From positions 806,001-870,000 of the forward strand of contig JANEZZ010001953.1 in the NCBI GenBank assembly GCA_026122225.1: DNA of 64,000 nt. The letters run 5' to 3'. The notes below the pieces were generated by a model that was given only the letters and a program-made list of their open reading frames with translations, was not told where the DNA came from and searched no databases. The number at the start of each line of letters is the position of its first letter. Positions within the stretch are counted from its first letter, which is position 1. Shown here piece after piece: positions 12,801-22,928 of this stretch. The position numbers and the translations under genes are program-made. The DNA comes from Heloderma charlesbogerti (Eukaryota > Chordata > Lepidosauria > Squamata > Helodermatidae).

Positions 12801-15259
12801 GGTAGTAGGCTGCACAGAATGGATCAGGCCCTCCATGAACTACCTCAGGGTCCCAATCTACTTCCTGCAGGTTCCTGCACATTTCATTTATAGAGGACAG
12901 GTATTACCAAAAAAGAGGACAAAAGAGGGTACATATTTGCATAAAAATTTCATATGCTAATTTATATGTATAGGTGCACATTTAGAAATAATTATTAGAA
13001 TTTAAATAGAAATAATTCCATAATGTAAATCTATAATTTAAATAGAAATAATTACTAGAATTTAAATATAAATAATTATTAGAATTTAAATAGAAACACA
13101 GTACATCTCACCATAGCACGCTAGACTGACCAGCTGACCTGTGTGCCTTGCTCAGGCTGCTGTCAATGGGCCACTTCAAGGCCCTTGTTCTCCCTTCTGA
13201 TGGTTCTTTGTCTTTATACTGGGCTTGGACTGGACAGGCCTTCAAACAGGGAACACCTTAACATTAGAGGACAATCCCCTGGCAGCCCTTCAAACAGAGG
13301 ACTGTCCTTTGTAAGAGAGGACACATGGCCACCTATCGTGCTGCATCGAGGGTCTTCAACTCTGTTTCCATGGTGCAGAATGACCGGGAATAAAATATGC
13401 AGACATTATGGCATCTGGACTGAGGTTGGAGCTGCATGACGCAGATGAGGCCTCCACTTTGATCAAGAAATCATTTTGTGGTAGGGGCAGAGTGAGCTAG
13501 ATCTGTGTGGCATGGATCTGGCCCTTCTCATTTCTGCTGCCAGATGAGCTGCCCTGGACAAAGCCTCCAGGCCCCTGGACCCAAAAGCCTATGCTTCTTT
13601 CCCTGGCCCCTTGCAGCAGACTTCACCCAAGAGGGAGGGTATTTCCCTGAGCCCGTGCTTGGACTCAGCTGTGTGAACCATCTCCATCCCACCCCTTCCC
13701 TGAATTCTTTAAAGCAATGTATATCCCTTATATACATATGTATGTAAGTTATATATATATATGTGTGTAAGAGAAAATAGTGCATGTTCTGGTTCCATTA
13801 ATTTAAATGTCTGCCTTGGGACCGCATCAAGTTGCTTGTCTTTAGATTTAATAAACAATCCTATGCTTGGGCTTAAACGTACAGTTTACAAGCTTTGTTT
13901 CTTTAGTTTGGTGGAGCATTCCATAATTTTGACATTTTGGAAAATTGTTAAAATGTTAAAAATAACGTTAAAATGGTTAAAATAATGTTCCCAATTATGA
14001 AGGATTTTGTATTCTTTTGAGAAATTACATTTTTCTGAATCTGGAATTCAAATATATCCTTTGCCAGTTGAAGCATGGAGTTTTGTAGGATAGGTCTGCA
14101 CAACTCATGGCCTACTAAGCTGAATAGAGCTCAGTAAACCCCGTTCTGGTCATCTACCTGGGACTGCAGAAACTTTCTGTGCAGATCACAATACATGGTT
14201 GGTGTGCTTTCTTCAGCCTGTTCAGTCACCACGTTGGACAGCATAGGACTGTGGTCCCAGAGCCTTTTGTTGTTGTTGATAACTCTATTAAAGTTAGTTC
14301 CGAGAAAGCAGGTATTGAAATGTTGCAAGGAGATGCTGATTATTGCTTCATAAGAACACTTGAGAAATGCTGCTGAGAACATGTCCCATAAGCCTCCCAG
14401 TCTGCAGTGAGGAAAGTTCTAATTGCACATCTCACAGGACTGTTCAGTAGAAAATAGCTCATGTTTGTAAAGTTCATTGAAGCTGATCTATTCAAAAATC
14501 TGATTTAAAATTATTAAAATTAACTCTCGCTTGCTTAATCTCTGCCATTAAAATCCAGTCGAAATGTAAAAACAAACTGCCAATTTTAACAAGCATATAT
14601 CCTAATACATCTTGTTTTAGATCACTTAGAAGACAATACAAAGGCCTTCTGAAATACGCTCGAACAGTTAACTTTTAAAAGTTGGGTCTCTATGTGGAAT
14701 CTATGTGCTTCTTAAAGAATTAAAAAAAGATTTATAAAATAACTTGTTGGCTGTGTGCTGGTAATAAGGCTCTGGAAGTCCAGCAGCTGTGTTGTCCTGC
14801 CATGGAAATGGGACACAATCTACCAGGGAGTTCTCTTGTGCAAGGCCCGTTGAAATGAATGGGAGCTACAAAAAAGCAGTTCTGAACTTTCACATAGCTC
14901 CCATTCATTTCAATGGGGGTTGCACAGGAGAGAATCCCACTGGATTGTGCCCTAGGTCCAGAAATGTTAGCCGTAGCTCCCCCTACCCCCCATAAGCCTT
15001 GATGGGGGTGGCTGCCTATCTCTTAACATATAGTTAAAGTGAACTTTTTAGTGATCGGTTTAAAGTAACCTTTCTCTGTTTACAACCATTTTGCACATAT
15101 TTTTGCAGGAGAGTAGCAGTTCCGTTTTTGTGATTGCATGTAATGGAGTAAAAAAAAATTTTTTTCCACAGGGTAAGAAAAAAATGTTCTAAATACAATG
15201 AAAAAGAGGAAAGGAAAAAGCTCCGACAAGAAAATGGGAGTTCTCACAGTGGTGTTTAA
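805..15259 (+). CDS. AREG: Amphiregulin precursor (AREG), five coding exons
   Basis: AREG is an EGF-family growth factor made as a type I membrane precursor. The known family protein is shed by ADAM17 and activates EGFR. Exons 805-871, 2441-2629, 9872-10058, 10955-11137 and 15172-15259 join with phases 1, 1, 2 and 2 into 714 nt (237 residues plus stop), close to mammalian AREG. The order is signal peptide, acidic serine-rich propeptide, lysine-rich heparin-binding stretch, EGF domain with spacing C-x7-C-x4-C-x10-C-x1-C-x8-C, a hydrophobic transmembrane helix, and a short tail with [10 protein letters not shown]. That tail motif and the basic stretch before the EGF domain separate it from HBEGF, EREG, EPGN and BTC. 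The related ligand genes, usually neighbours, are not in this window. The one weak point is the intron 1 donor, which reads GC rather than GT. Confidence 0.95.
872..2440 (+). other. AREG: AREG intron 1
   Basis: The first 500 bp belong to the CpG island; the rest is AT-rich. About 1,440-1,560 has weak similarity to an old L2/MIR-type repeat that I could not classify. The acceptor is a clear pyrimidine tract ending in TCTTCTGCAG at 2440. I see no other gene in it. Confidence 0.7.
2441..2629 (+). CDS. AREG: AREG coding exon 2: N-terminal propeptide
   Basis: It encodes an acidic, serine-rich extracellular propeptide with one N-glycosylation site (NVT) near its start and a DYEEAEVED acidic patch. 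The human propeptide has the same character and little sequence identity, as expected for the fast-evolving part of AREG. Two phase-1 donors lie 6 nt apart: GTAGAG after 2623 and GTATGT after 2629. The second is closer to consensus and was chosen; using the first would drop two residues. Confidence 0.88.
3166..3446. mobile_element. hAT-type MITE with CAGGGCCAGCCC ends
   Basis: It starts CAGGGCCAGCCC and ends GGGCTGGCCCTG, an exact 12-bp inverted repeat 281 bp apart. CAGGG ends and the interior (GCAGCCTGAGGCAGCCGCCT) resemble non-autonomous hAT elements common in vertebrates. Flanking 8-mers match only partly, so the target duplication has decayed. Confidence 0.55.
4385..4745 (+). mobile_element. 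CR1 LINE 3' end (truncated)
   Basis: The sequence from the end of the RT frame through GGAAAAACTTCCTAATGG and GGATTCCTGCACTAAGCAG matches the 3' end of the better-preserved CR1 at 60,150-60,484 almost base for base. Only the last 360 bp are present, the usual 5' truncation of LINE insertions. Confidence 0.85.
5425..5436. repeat. Poly-G tract
   Basis: A run of 11-12 G lies in otherwise AT-rich intron sequence. Its length may be uncertain because of sequencing. Confidence 0.7.
6296..6415. mobile_element. PIF/Harbinger-like MITE (GGGTGCAATCC ends), copy 1
   Basis: It begins GGGTGCAATCCTATG and ends CATAGGATTGTGCCC, an inverted repeat over about 15 bp, with internal arms around GTCCTACAATTTCCAG. 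It is flanked by TAA on both sides, the 3-bp duplication typical of PIF/Harbinger. A second copy lies at 8449-8578. Confidence 0.75.
7040..7165 (+). repeat. MIR-like SINE remnant
   Basis: CCTCACAGGATTGTTGTGAG, a later CTCCTTGGAAGAAAGACAGG and a terminal TAATAAATA match the body and tail of the SINEs at 28,525 and 37,191. The tRNA-like head is lost. Confidence 0.6.
8449..8578. mobile_element. PIF/Harbinger-like MITE (GGGTGCAATCC ends), copy 2
   Basis: This is a relative of the element at 6296. It begins GGGTGCACTCCTATGCA, has an internal hairpin around CCCCAGCCATGGGTGGCTGG, and ends AATTTTGTCC. TTA flanks both ends. At 130 bp it folds nearly end to end. Confidence 0.7.
9100..9500 (-). repeat. 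LINE-type 3' remnant (L2/CR1-like)
   Basis: On the minus strand, 9,360-9,475 encodes a short segment with [10 protein letters not shown] and a following hydrophobic stretch, resembling the C-terminal tail of L2-group reverse transcriptase. AT-rich (AATAAAA)n sequence lies at 9,160-9,320. The group is uncertain. Confidence 0.4.
9705..9850 (+). repeat. Degraded tRNA-derived SINE
   Basis: AGTGGTGTAATGGTTAGAAC resembles a tRNA-derived SINE head. CTCACAGGACTGATGTGAGG matches the conserved body of the MIR-like SINEs in this window. It lies just upstream of the AREG exon 3 acceptor. Confidence 0.5.
9872..10058 (+). CDS. AREG: AREG coding exon 3: heparin-binding stretch and EGF cysteines 1-4
   Basis: The first half is very rich in lysine, with KEKKNKKKK just before the EGF domain, the heparin/nuclear-targeting stretch typical of AREG. 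EGF cysteine codons are at 9982, 10006, 10021 and 10054. The exon is bounded by a T-rich tract with CAG and by AT|GTAAGT at 10059, a strong donor. It ends in phase 2 inside the EGF domain, as in other EGF-family ligand genes. Confidence 0.95.
10955..11137 (+). CDS. AREG: AREG coding exon 4: EGF cysteines 5-6, stalk and transmembrane helix
   Basis: It begins with the last base of a split codon, followed by cysteine 5 (10956) and DYFGERC with cysteine 6 (10983). A short polar stalk ([14 protein letters not shown]) follows, the region where ADAM17 sheds the family's ligands. A valine-rich hydrophobic helix is encoded at about 11,060-11,134. The donor GTAAGT starts at 11138. The residue between cysteines 4 and 5 is isoleucine, where human AREG has lysine. 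Confidence 0.95.
11431..12290 (-). mobile_element. Sauria-type SINE, split by a hAT-like element
   Basis: Read on the minus strand, the head at 12,257-12,290 and 11,690-11,739 looks like a tRNA promoter (GGCTTAGTGGTTAAGACGCT and AGTTCGAGACCC). The 3' end, AGTCGGACATGACTGG, resembles the BovB LINE tail, the hallmark of Sauria SINEs. The copy is nearly identical to the uninterrupted one at about 32,992-33,345, which lacks the 11740-12256 segment. Confidence 0.85.
11740..12256 (+). mobile_element. Palindromic hAT-like element, copy 1 (short form, 517 bp)
   Basis: It starts TAGGGATGTACGAAAGTCAC and ends CTCCGCCATCCCTA, with target duplication GTTCAGCA/GTTCAGCG. It has a GC-rich A end, two hairpins with GATAGGCTACGT arms, and a B end with CAGCCGGTC/GACCGGCTG and GGGGACCGAATG...GCTCGGCCCC hairpins. 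It lacks the central AAATGGCGGC and TAGTCTACGTAA palindromes of longer copies. It encodes no protein. Confidence 0.92.
12550..12575. repeat. (TG)n microsatellite
   Basis: A simple TG dinucleotide run, continuing into TATGTTTATGTG, lies in intron 4. Confidence 0.9.
12880..13140. repeat. Unclassified AT-rich repeat, copy 1
   Basis: AGAGGACAAAAGAGG followed by ATATTTGCATA...TATGCTAATTTATATG recurs at about 63,880-63,990. In inverse orientation it recurs at about 42,180-42,320 (AATGCAAATCCATGTCCTCT). An imperfect AATAATTATTAGAATTTAAA tandem runs through 12,990-13,095. No family was recognised. Confidence 0.5.
14810..14952. mobile_element. Hairpin MITE, 143 bp
   Basis: The ends GGGACACAATC...GATTGTGCCC are inverted. 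The inner arms GAAATGAATGGGAGCTA and TAGCTCCCATTCATTTC are exact complements around a 25-bp loop, so the whole element folds back. The ends resemble those of the elements at 6296 and 8449, but a clear target duplication is not visible. Confidence 0.6.
15172..15259 (+). CDS. AREG: AREG coding exon 5: cytoplasmic tail and stop
   Basis: It encodes a basic cytoplasmic tail ending in a conserved [10 protein letters not shown] motif and a few more residues, with TAA at 15257-15259. The motif is diagnostic for AREG; the tail is known for basolateral sorting in mammals. The exon continues 12 nt past the stop to a GTAGGA donor at 15272, so the rest of the 3' UTR is in a separate exon. In mammalian AREG too, the last exon is non-coding. 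Confidence 0.95.
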
Positions 15260-15464
15260 AGAGAAGTGAAGGTAGGAGTTTCTTAGAGTGTTTTACAATA
15301 TGCTTCCTTCTGTATTTAACAGAACTAAATCTCTGGAGAACATCCCTCTTTGTACCAGTGACTGAGTACAAAGTCCGTTGGGGGAATAGTGTCTTTATAG
15401 CAGCCAGTCCTTGTACAGCATAGAGGAGAGAAAAGGTTTGGTGTGTCTTCACGTGAGGACTCTC

Positions 15465-15515
15465 CCCCCACCCCCCCCCCCCACACATTCAGAATACACA
15501 CACACACACACACTG
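15465..15515. repeat. C-rich run and (CA)n microsatellite
   Basis: A C-rich run of about 20 bases is followed within 15 bases by a (CA)n run inside AREG intron 5. Confidence 0.85.
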
Positions 15516-15821
15516 GAGAGAGCATACCTATGACATCCACCTAATTGGTGTCACTATTGGCCATTCCAGGGGTAGTTCTTGATTTAAGGCTGCAACCTTA
15601 TCTGGGAGTAAGTCCTATTCAATGTAGACATACATAGATTTGCTATGTAAGTGTAATGGGCAAAGTTTACTGCAAAACACTGCCAGAAAAGAGAACCAGG
15701 CTATCAGATTCATGGTTATCATTATGAGTTCAATACTTTATGCCACAGAACATATGATGTAGCTGTATACTTACTCAGACTGATCGAGGAACTGTCTGTT
15801 CTGACTAGCAGCAGTCCTTCC

Positions 15822-15945
15822 AGATTTCAGACAGGGACTTCTCCTGGCACTCCTATCTGGGATACTTTTGAGAGATGGCCAGGGATTGAACCCAAAACCT
15901 TTTCTCATGTACATCATGTGCTTGGTCACTGAGCTGCAGTTATTT
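15822..15945 (-). repeat. tRNA-derived SINE fragment
   Basis: On the minus strand it reads AGCTCAGTGACCAAGCACAT and later GGTTTTGGGTTCAATCCCTG, matching the A and B boxes of a tRNA-type promoter. It lies in AREG intron 5, antisense to the gene. The body after the head is short and unclassified. Confidence 0.6.
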
Positions 15946-16102
15946 CCAAAGAACAGCTGCATGAAAATTCAGGTCTAGTATATATGGGTGCCTGGATATT
16001 TCCTGCTTTTAGTGCTCCAGAAAACTCTACTAATTGTCAGCATGACATTTTTTAAAAAAATGTTCCATGTCCAAACCTTTGCACAATCTTTGCCTTTTGC
16101 AG

Positions 16103-16452
16103 AAGGTGAAGAAGCTATTGCTGAAGCACATGCTGTTCCATGGAGGCACATCTGAACAGGTCAAATCAAGAACCTAGAGGAATGTGTGAGGCTGAGACTT
16201 TGTCTTCCCCCAACATGGAAGAAACTGCAAGAAGGGATTTTGCACTCCCTCTTAATCTCTTGGCCGCTGCCAATGAATGCAGAACATGCGGCTTCACTTG
16301 CAGGAATCAACATCTATATTTTTCATAACCACTGGAGAGCTGGACCACACTGTCAGTACTGAAAGGCTGTCAAGTGGTCATTGCCTTGCAGACTTCCCTT
16401 TTGCATGTGTTATCTGTCATCAGAATTATTGACTGAGAGTTTACAGAGAAGT

Positions 16453-16500
<48 letters not shown>

Positions 16501-17750
16501 ATATATGAATTTAGGAGATGCTCATGATAGCAAAGAGAAATTCTGTACTGGCTATGGAACTCCATGAAGGTGAAAGGGAAAACAAAAGCAGAGCAGGTTT
16601 TGAGTAAGTCCCTCACACTGCTTCAAGAGCTGTGTGACTCCAGCTGGGACAAACACCACAGGGCGTGCCTTCTCTCACACCTTCACCTCTATCAACTTGA
16701 GGATTCCTGCTTTCTGCATCCAAAAGTGGCAGACCAGGAATGTCGTTGTTTGCTACAGACTACTTTTTACGTTGGATGTCTCACTTGAAGGTGCACAAAC
16801 AATTGGAGCAGTTTCCAAGCTCGCAGCTGCTGTAATTTAAACCATGTGTCCTGGAAGGTACAAGGATTTTAAGACTTAAACCTCATGGCAAAACTCGTCC
16901 AATCACAAAACTAATGTAAGAGTTGCTTGTTGGTGATTTTGTGCTCTTTTGGAACTGATCTAATCCTTATCTACAGTGTGTCAATACTAGAGTGATTGTT
17001 GCCTCCCCCCACAAGCATTCTAAAGCCGGGGGCTGCTGTTTCCGGATCTTTAACAAATGAAAGACTCCTGTGATGTGGGATGATTGTATTGTAAAGACTT
17101 TTCACTAAAGGCCTCCTCAAATCAGAGATTACTTCGGATTAAGTGGGTTAGATAATGAACTCTAAATCAGCATTTGGTTGTTTAAGTAGTCTTGTAGAAC
17201 TTGCTATGAGAAAGCCATCAGCAGTGGCACAGTTTTGCCAGTCCTGTTGTCTCACTACTTCTTTTCCCTTGGTCTCTTGATCGTACTCCCACCTCAAGTA
17301 AAGAAAAAATATTTGAGCCAATCCACTGAGAATCACTCCTTCTCAGTCCCAGTTGGGATAAGTGGGGGTTGTCAAGGGACACGTGTTTGGTAGAAGATGG
17401 CCAAGTATAGCAAGAGCTACCGAGGATCAAGCATACAAGGGAATTTACCATGTACTGATGAATAATTCTGAAAAATAATTTATTTTATTTAACGCAAGTT
17501 ACAGTCCTTTGCACACTTCCCTGTAAGCTCCAGAGAACATAACGGGATTCACTTCTTAATAGCTATACATAGGATTGTGATGTTAGTTACAATAGCTTCT
17601 GTATAAGATGGTTTGTGACAGAAAAGCAGAACTTAAAACAACACTGTTCTTATGTGTTCCTGTATTTATTATGTGTTTCTGTATTTAATATGTTCACACA
17701 GCTCAACATGACCTATTTATTTTATAATTAAACTTTTTTACACAAACAGA
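16103..17750 (+). other. AREG: AREG 3' UTR exon (end estimated)
   Basis: The acceptor TTGCCTTTTGCAG ends at 16102. The downstream sequence has no repeat interruption, and has (GT)n(GA)n at 16,452-16,498 and AU-rich motifs (TATTTATT near 17,662 and 17,713). ATTAAA at 17727-17732 could be the polyadenylation signal. No canonical AATAAA was seen closer, so the true end may be earlier. AU-rich motifs would fit the short-lived mRNA of an inducible growth factor. Confidence 0.55.
16452..16498. repeat. (GT)n(GA)n microsatellite
   Basis: A compound simple repeat lies within the presumed AREG 3' UTR. Confidence 0.9.
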
Positions 17751-20700
17751 AACATAACTGAATTATAACACGTTTTTATTGCTTCTTGGAATTAGTTAAC
17801 TCTGAATTACTACAATCCCCCAAATCAGTGCCCAGCACAATAATGCTAAGAATCTATATCTACATACACTACAAATCCTATATTGGTTTCATAACAGTTT
17901 TGTGGCTTATGCCTAAGAATCATGGATATTGCCTAATTTGTTGTGGGTGCTAGAAATGCTTAGCTACCTTCTCTTTCTCCCTTCTCCATCCCAGTCACCT
18001 GAAGAGAGAGAAAGAACTACAAAATGAGTTTATAGTGTAGATACACCTTTAAGTCAATGTTCTTGAGGAAGATTGGAAGTCCTCACCTGAGAGTCATGGA
18101 GTGGGGAGAGAGAGTTCTGAACCTGATTAAGCTCATGCAAACCCTAAAGCTATTTGACTACTGCAAGTAAGTAACCAGAATGCTTCTGCTTCCTTAAATA
18201 TCCCACTGACTTTTTTCCAATTTCAGTGTAATCAGATTCCCTCTGTGCAGAAACTACTTTGCAAGAGGATCACAAATTATATCAAGAGGTCTCAGAATAC
18301 AATTCCTCCAGGATGTTCTCCTTTGCAAGCCCTGCTGAAAAGAATGCTTGTGCAGGAGAACTTCCACCATAAAACAAGAGCACAGCTAGGAAAAGTCAGT
18401 CTCCTGTTGTGAAGCTTTTATGAGAAGGGATAGCATTTAAAACTCAAAATTGCAGAGATGGACTATCATGTGGAGTGAAACTTCCCCAGAGCTATTATCC
18501 TGACACTTCTTGTAGTCTTGCTTGGTAGTCTCGCCCTGCATCTCATTAGAGTGACACTGTACAATGGCACACCAGCCCTCTCTTGAAAGAGCAAGTAGAA
18601 CAGGAAAAGCAGAATATGGGCTGCCTATTACAATGTGTCAACAGTGTTGTCTCAAGAAAGCCACAAATAGCATTTAGAATTAATGGTTGTCATCCTCCTC
18701 CCGCTTGTTTTGGTCACACCATGCCACTGGTTTGAGGTTGTCTCCTGTTTAGAGAGTGGTAGCCTTAGCTTGGAAGCAGCACCTGAGATGCAAAGCTCAC
18801 CTGTTCTCCTCCAAGAGAGTCCCACTGATACTACTAGAATGGACTAGGAGTTGTGGATTGCAGCCTGGATGCTTCATGGTAATCCTCTGAGGATGGTGCT
18901 AAGTCCACCCCCCCCCTTGATAATTGGTTAAACACTTCCACTATTAATAAAAGGGGGGAAGTTCCCCTCTCCAATACATTTGTCATCTAGATCACTCCTC
19001 AACTGACCCAAGTGCAGGGCACCAGAGGTGCCGCTACCATTTTCTTTAATATCTTTTAAGGAGAATGGAGGGGAAATAGTGAGAAAGAAAAGATGAATGT
19101 ATGTGGTAAAAACGTAAGTGGGATTAAAGGTGAGTCCTGAGACTGAGAAGAATTAAGACTGCTGATCTTGTTACCGCATCTTTATCTGGATGAGCACTGT
19201 GTTAGAAGGAAGCTCCGCTGGTGGCTACTGGTCAGTTTCCAGGAGGCCACCCAGCACCTGCTGTTTGGGATTCTTGCAAAGGATGCTGAACTGGGTAGAC
19301 TTTGGTCTGATCCAGCAAAGCAATTTTGACAACAGACAGGTAGCTTTTTAATGCTGACTGCTGTGGCTGCTTCACCCAGGGTGTAAGGCCCTGCTTCACA
19401 ACCTTCATTATAGATGTACACTGCAGCAAATCAAACGCAGCATCAGCCATCAGTTTTGTACCTCACCTCATTGTCTGCCTGAGTTTTTTTAAATGACATG
19501 TATTTGCCTTCAGCTTATTTTCTTAAAAAGGCAAACATTTCAAAACTCCTCTAGGGGTTTGGGGGGCAGCTGTGTTGGTGTCCTTTTCAGCTCTAGCCAG
19601 CTGTTACCCATCCTCCAATACTGCCTTTTCCCTGGTTCAAGCTGAACTATGCAGCAAACTTGTAGAATCCATTTTTTTCAGAGTTCAGCCTGGGGCAGAA
19701 AAGGGTATGTTTGTACTGACCATGGTAAGCTTGCTTTCAAACCAACCCCACTACTCAAAAACGGTTACTTCACATCCATTTTATATTGTAAGCTGCCTTG
19801 GAAAGACGGCAGTGGCTAAGAAGTGCATTAAATGAATACATTTTCTATAGACAAAAATGAAGTTGTTAGTGTTCAACAACTCCGACATTCCACAGATAAG
19901 TGTCTTGGGAAACATGAGCAAGGATTCCAAGGAACAGCTTAGGCTGATGAGTTCCAGTAAGAAATGAGTCTTTACCCAGAGGGATTTTTTTTTAGCAGCT
20001 CTCTGCCCCCCCCACACACACACACACACTTGGGAACACCCCTCAGTTTGAATTCCCAGTGTGTCCCGGGAGGAGGCTTCTGTTTGAGGAAAAACAAATC
20101 CACCAGTACCACCAGCAGCTGCGCTTCTATTGCTAATTCCATGGTTCTTTTGGATCCTGCCATGAAGTCTGTTTCAATTTCTCAATAAATTTTATCACTG
20201 AAATAGTTCAGTAATCTCTGTTTCCTGTGTACAGCCCATTATTTCACCAGACAGGTATAATGCCACAAACTCTGTAGTTCTCTGGTAATTCTAGAGCTCC
20301 CACATGACTTTGCTATAACATCCCTGTTAGGAGCATAAACTTGTATTAGGTGCAGAAATGATGAGATACCTGGTTCAAAACGTGCAACTTTTCTCTAAAG
20401 CAAACATTATAATTAAACATGAATGGCAAGACGAGCCCTTGCAAAGTGAACACAAGCAGTTACGCCATGTCTACACAAGTTGAACAGTGATGGGGAACAT
20501 GTGGCCCTCCAGATGTTGTTGGATTGCAACTCCTGTCAGCCCTAGCTAGCATAGCCATGGGGAGTGATGATGAGAATTGCAGTCCAGCACCATCTGGCAC
20601 ATTCCCTATCCCTGCTGTAGAATTAGTTGGTGCCAAGTAGGCAGGCCAACAGGAAATCCGCCAAGAGATGTTAGAAATATGTTCGGGTCCATCACACTCC

Positions 20701-22342
20701 AAAGGTAGACCATCCAAATTGCTCCCTGCTTCTGCAGAGTTTGGGAATCCCTGTAACTTTAATCCCCAGCAGGTTTATCATGTCCATGAGAAAGTATGTA
20801 CAACAAGCTCTCTCACCTGCAGATCCCCATCTTCCTTTCCAGAATAGAATTCTAAATAGAGGTTATGCCTTGCCAAGTGGGCAGGGCAGACATACAGTAA
20901 CATGAGATGGGGCCATTACTGTTATGGGGGTCATGACATCTTGAGCTATACCAGATGACGGGGCCTCAGACTAGATGCTGATGTCCCCAAGAACAAGCAG
21001 CCTGAAGGTCCTCAACATCACCCCTGAGGCCACTTCTGCCAGCTCAGGCAGAGAGGCAGCATGGTTGCTGGTAGAACAATCCCTATTCTGTCCCGAGAGC
21101 CCGTCACCAGAATAGAATCTACACTGGATCCCTTTTCATTTCAGAGGCACCAATGTGCAGTTGTTGCTCTGGGGGCACCTGCTAGTTAATACAGGACAGT
21201 ATCTGTTAAGTTTCTAATGTGATTTACTGCCACATACCAATGTGTGGTGTGGTAATTGAGGGAGGAATAGAAGAATCTGAAAGGTCAAAATCCCAAATGG
21301 AAAAAATGTGTTGACCACCTCCCAATTCACTGCCTCCAAATTGGGCAGCAAAATTGGATGGGACAATAGACCACAGCAACGCCACACACACACACCCTCC
21401 ACATCCATAGATTAGAATCTGGGTTGCTGCTGCACCAAAGAATCAGGTAGACTCTCCTCATCCATCCAGGTGCCAATGATGCATGAAAGGTTGGCAATAG
21501 TTTCTTTGAAATGACATAGTCTGTATGAGAGACAACCTAATGTCAATGAATTGAAGTAACTGTTTGGATGTTACATTTTAAATCTTAAACAATAAAAAGA
21601 AAATGAATGAGTTGTCATCCCATTTAGCAACCTGGCAGAAAAGCTTAAGACTTGGGGTTGTTGGCATGGCAACCAGGACACCATGAATGGGAGAGGAACT
21701 GGAAGGAAGAACAAAATATCTAACGTCCCTTCCCCTATTCAACCTCATCCTTCTTCCCACATCATTCCCTCTGTGACTGTGAGTGCAAATGACTATATAG
21801 AGTCAAAATAGGACCACTGAGAAAGAAGAGGAAGATATCAGCATAAGGTGGGGGAAAGGTTGACATGTGCAGTGGAGGAGAGGGGGTGGGCGTCGTTTGA
21901 AAAATAGCAAACCCCCATGGGCGAGGGACTTGGGGGGAGGGGTGCACTGAAAGGCAGGACATTACAGACTCTTTCTGATTTTGATTAATTCTTTCATGTG
22001 CTTGTGTATGTGAGTGCAGTGCAACACAGAAATGTGGGGGAATGTTGCTGCTGCCTGTGTGACTGAGAGCAGAGACAGGAAGATGATCGGGTTCCAAAGG
22101 TCAAGGGAAAGAGTGGGTGCATGGAGATTAGGGTGTAAGTGAGCACAATAGAATTTGTAAGATGTCTTTATTACTCACATCATACAGACGATAAGCATCG
22201 TAACTTTAATTTCCCAAACTTTTTAGTGAATTAATTAATTCATTAGTGTTCACACTCTTCTCTTAAAACATATTTTAAAAATCCTATAATTTATATTTAA
22301 GTCATCCTGAGAGATATTAGAAGGGATCTGGGAAGAGCTTTA
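17751..22342. other. Intergenic region downstream of AREG
   Basis: No gene was recognised. Old repeat pieces are visible: a LINE tail-like fragment around 19,195-19,330 (TTTGGTCTGATCCAGCA), a SINE-tail-like stretch at 19,780-19,840, a hAT MITE at 20485-20624, and CA or C runs near 20,008-20,030. Elsewhere the sequence looks unique. Confidence 0.6.
20485..20624. mobile_element. hAT-type palindromic MITE
   Basis: It begins CAGTGATGGGGAACATGTGG and CCCTCCAGATGTTGTTGGAT, and ends CATCTGGCACATTCCC and TATCCCTG, so the halves are inverted copies. This resembles an abundant squamate MITE with a GTTGTAGTCC core. Diverged relatives appear near 35,625-35,747 and 60,715-60,790. Confidence 0.65.
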
Positions 22343-22702
22343 GGGCTTCTTCACAGGGAGCTTCTATTCTGCTATTGAGATTGCTCACTCACGGAAGTTT
22401 GCGAGCCCTTTAGATGATGTTGTGAATTTTCAGGGCGTCTCCTGCTCTAAATGACCTTTATTCCGTTTTTAAATAGATTGCAGATAATGAGGTATCAAAT
22501 TCCCCGCTTGTGTTCCCTCTGTGAAAAAGGAAAAGTGGCAAGAAGAGGAGCTTGATCAGTGAAACATGGAAGACTCAAATAAGGGGGAGAAGGAGGGGGA
22601 AAGGAAGCATGTGTAAAGGGAGACTGTAGAGATCCTGCATTTAAAACGGAAAAAGAAAGCCCCGTTTTAAATGCAGGATTTTAGGCTGGTGTAGAGATGC
22701 TC
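22343..22702 (+). mobile_element. Harbinger-like MITE (GGGCTTC...GATGCCC), copy 1
   Basis: It starts GGGCTTCTTCACA and ends GGTGTAGAGATGCTC, with TTA/TCA at the flanks. Near the right end, ATCCTGCATTTAAAACGG and CCGTTTTAAATGCAGGAT form a strong hairpin. Copies lie at 33527-33911, 36635-36795 and 62707-63078. It has no coding capacity. Confidence 0.75.
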
Positions 22703-22928
22703 TCAATGTTCAATGAGTGGGACACCAATTCTCCTGGTCACTCACCCATGCATATTACTTCTTTGGAACTATTTCTCTCTTGTGCTTACTATTTCTTTTC
22801 ACTACAGCCCACATATCTCCAGCCCCCACTCCCCTTCTTTCCATTCCATGCCAAAAAAAAAAAAAAATCCGAATTCATAAAAGAAAAACAAAGAAAAAAG
22901 CTTGGCTCTTGGAAATACTAGATGGTAG

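Larger units (their letters stand above)
11138..15171 (+). other. AREG: AREG intron 4
   Basis: It carries the Sauria SINE interrupted by a palindromic hAT-like element (about 11,431-12,290), a (TG)n run at 12,550-12,575, an unclassified AT-rich repeat (12,880-13,140) and a hairpin MITE (14810-14952). Its 3' end has a long T tract and CCACAG before exon 5. Other stretches show nothing recognisable. Confidence 0.75.

Noticed and set aside
15822..15945. A tRNA gene on the minus strand
   Set aside because: The B box fits but the cloverleaf is incomplete and the sequence is that of a decayed tRNA-derived SINE.
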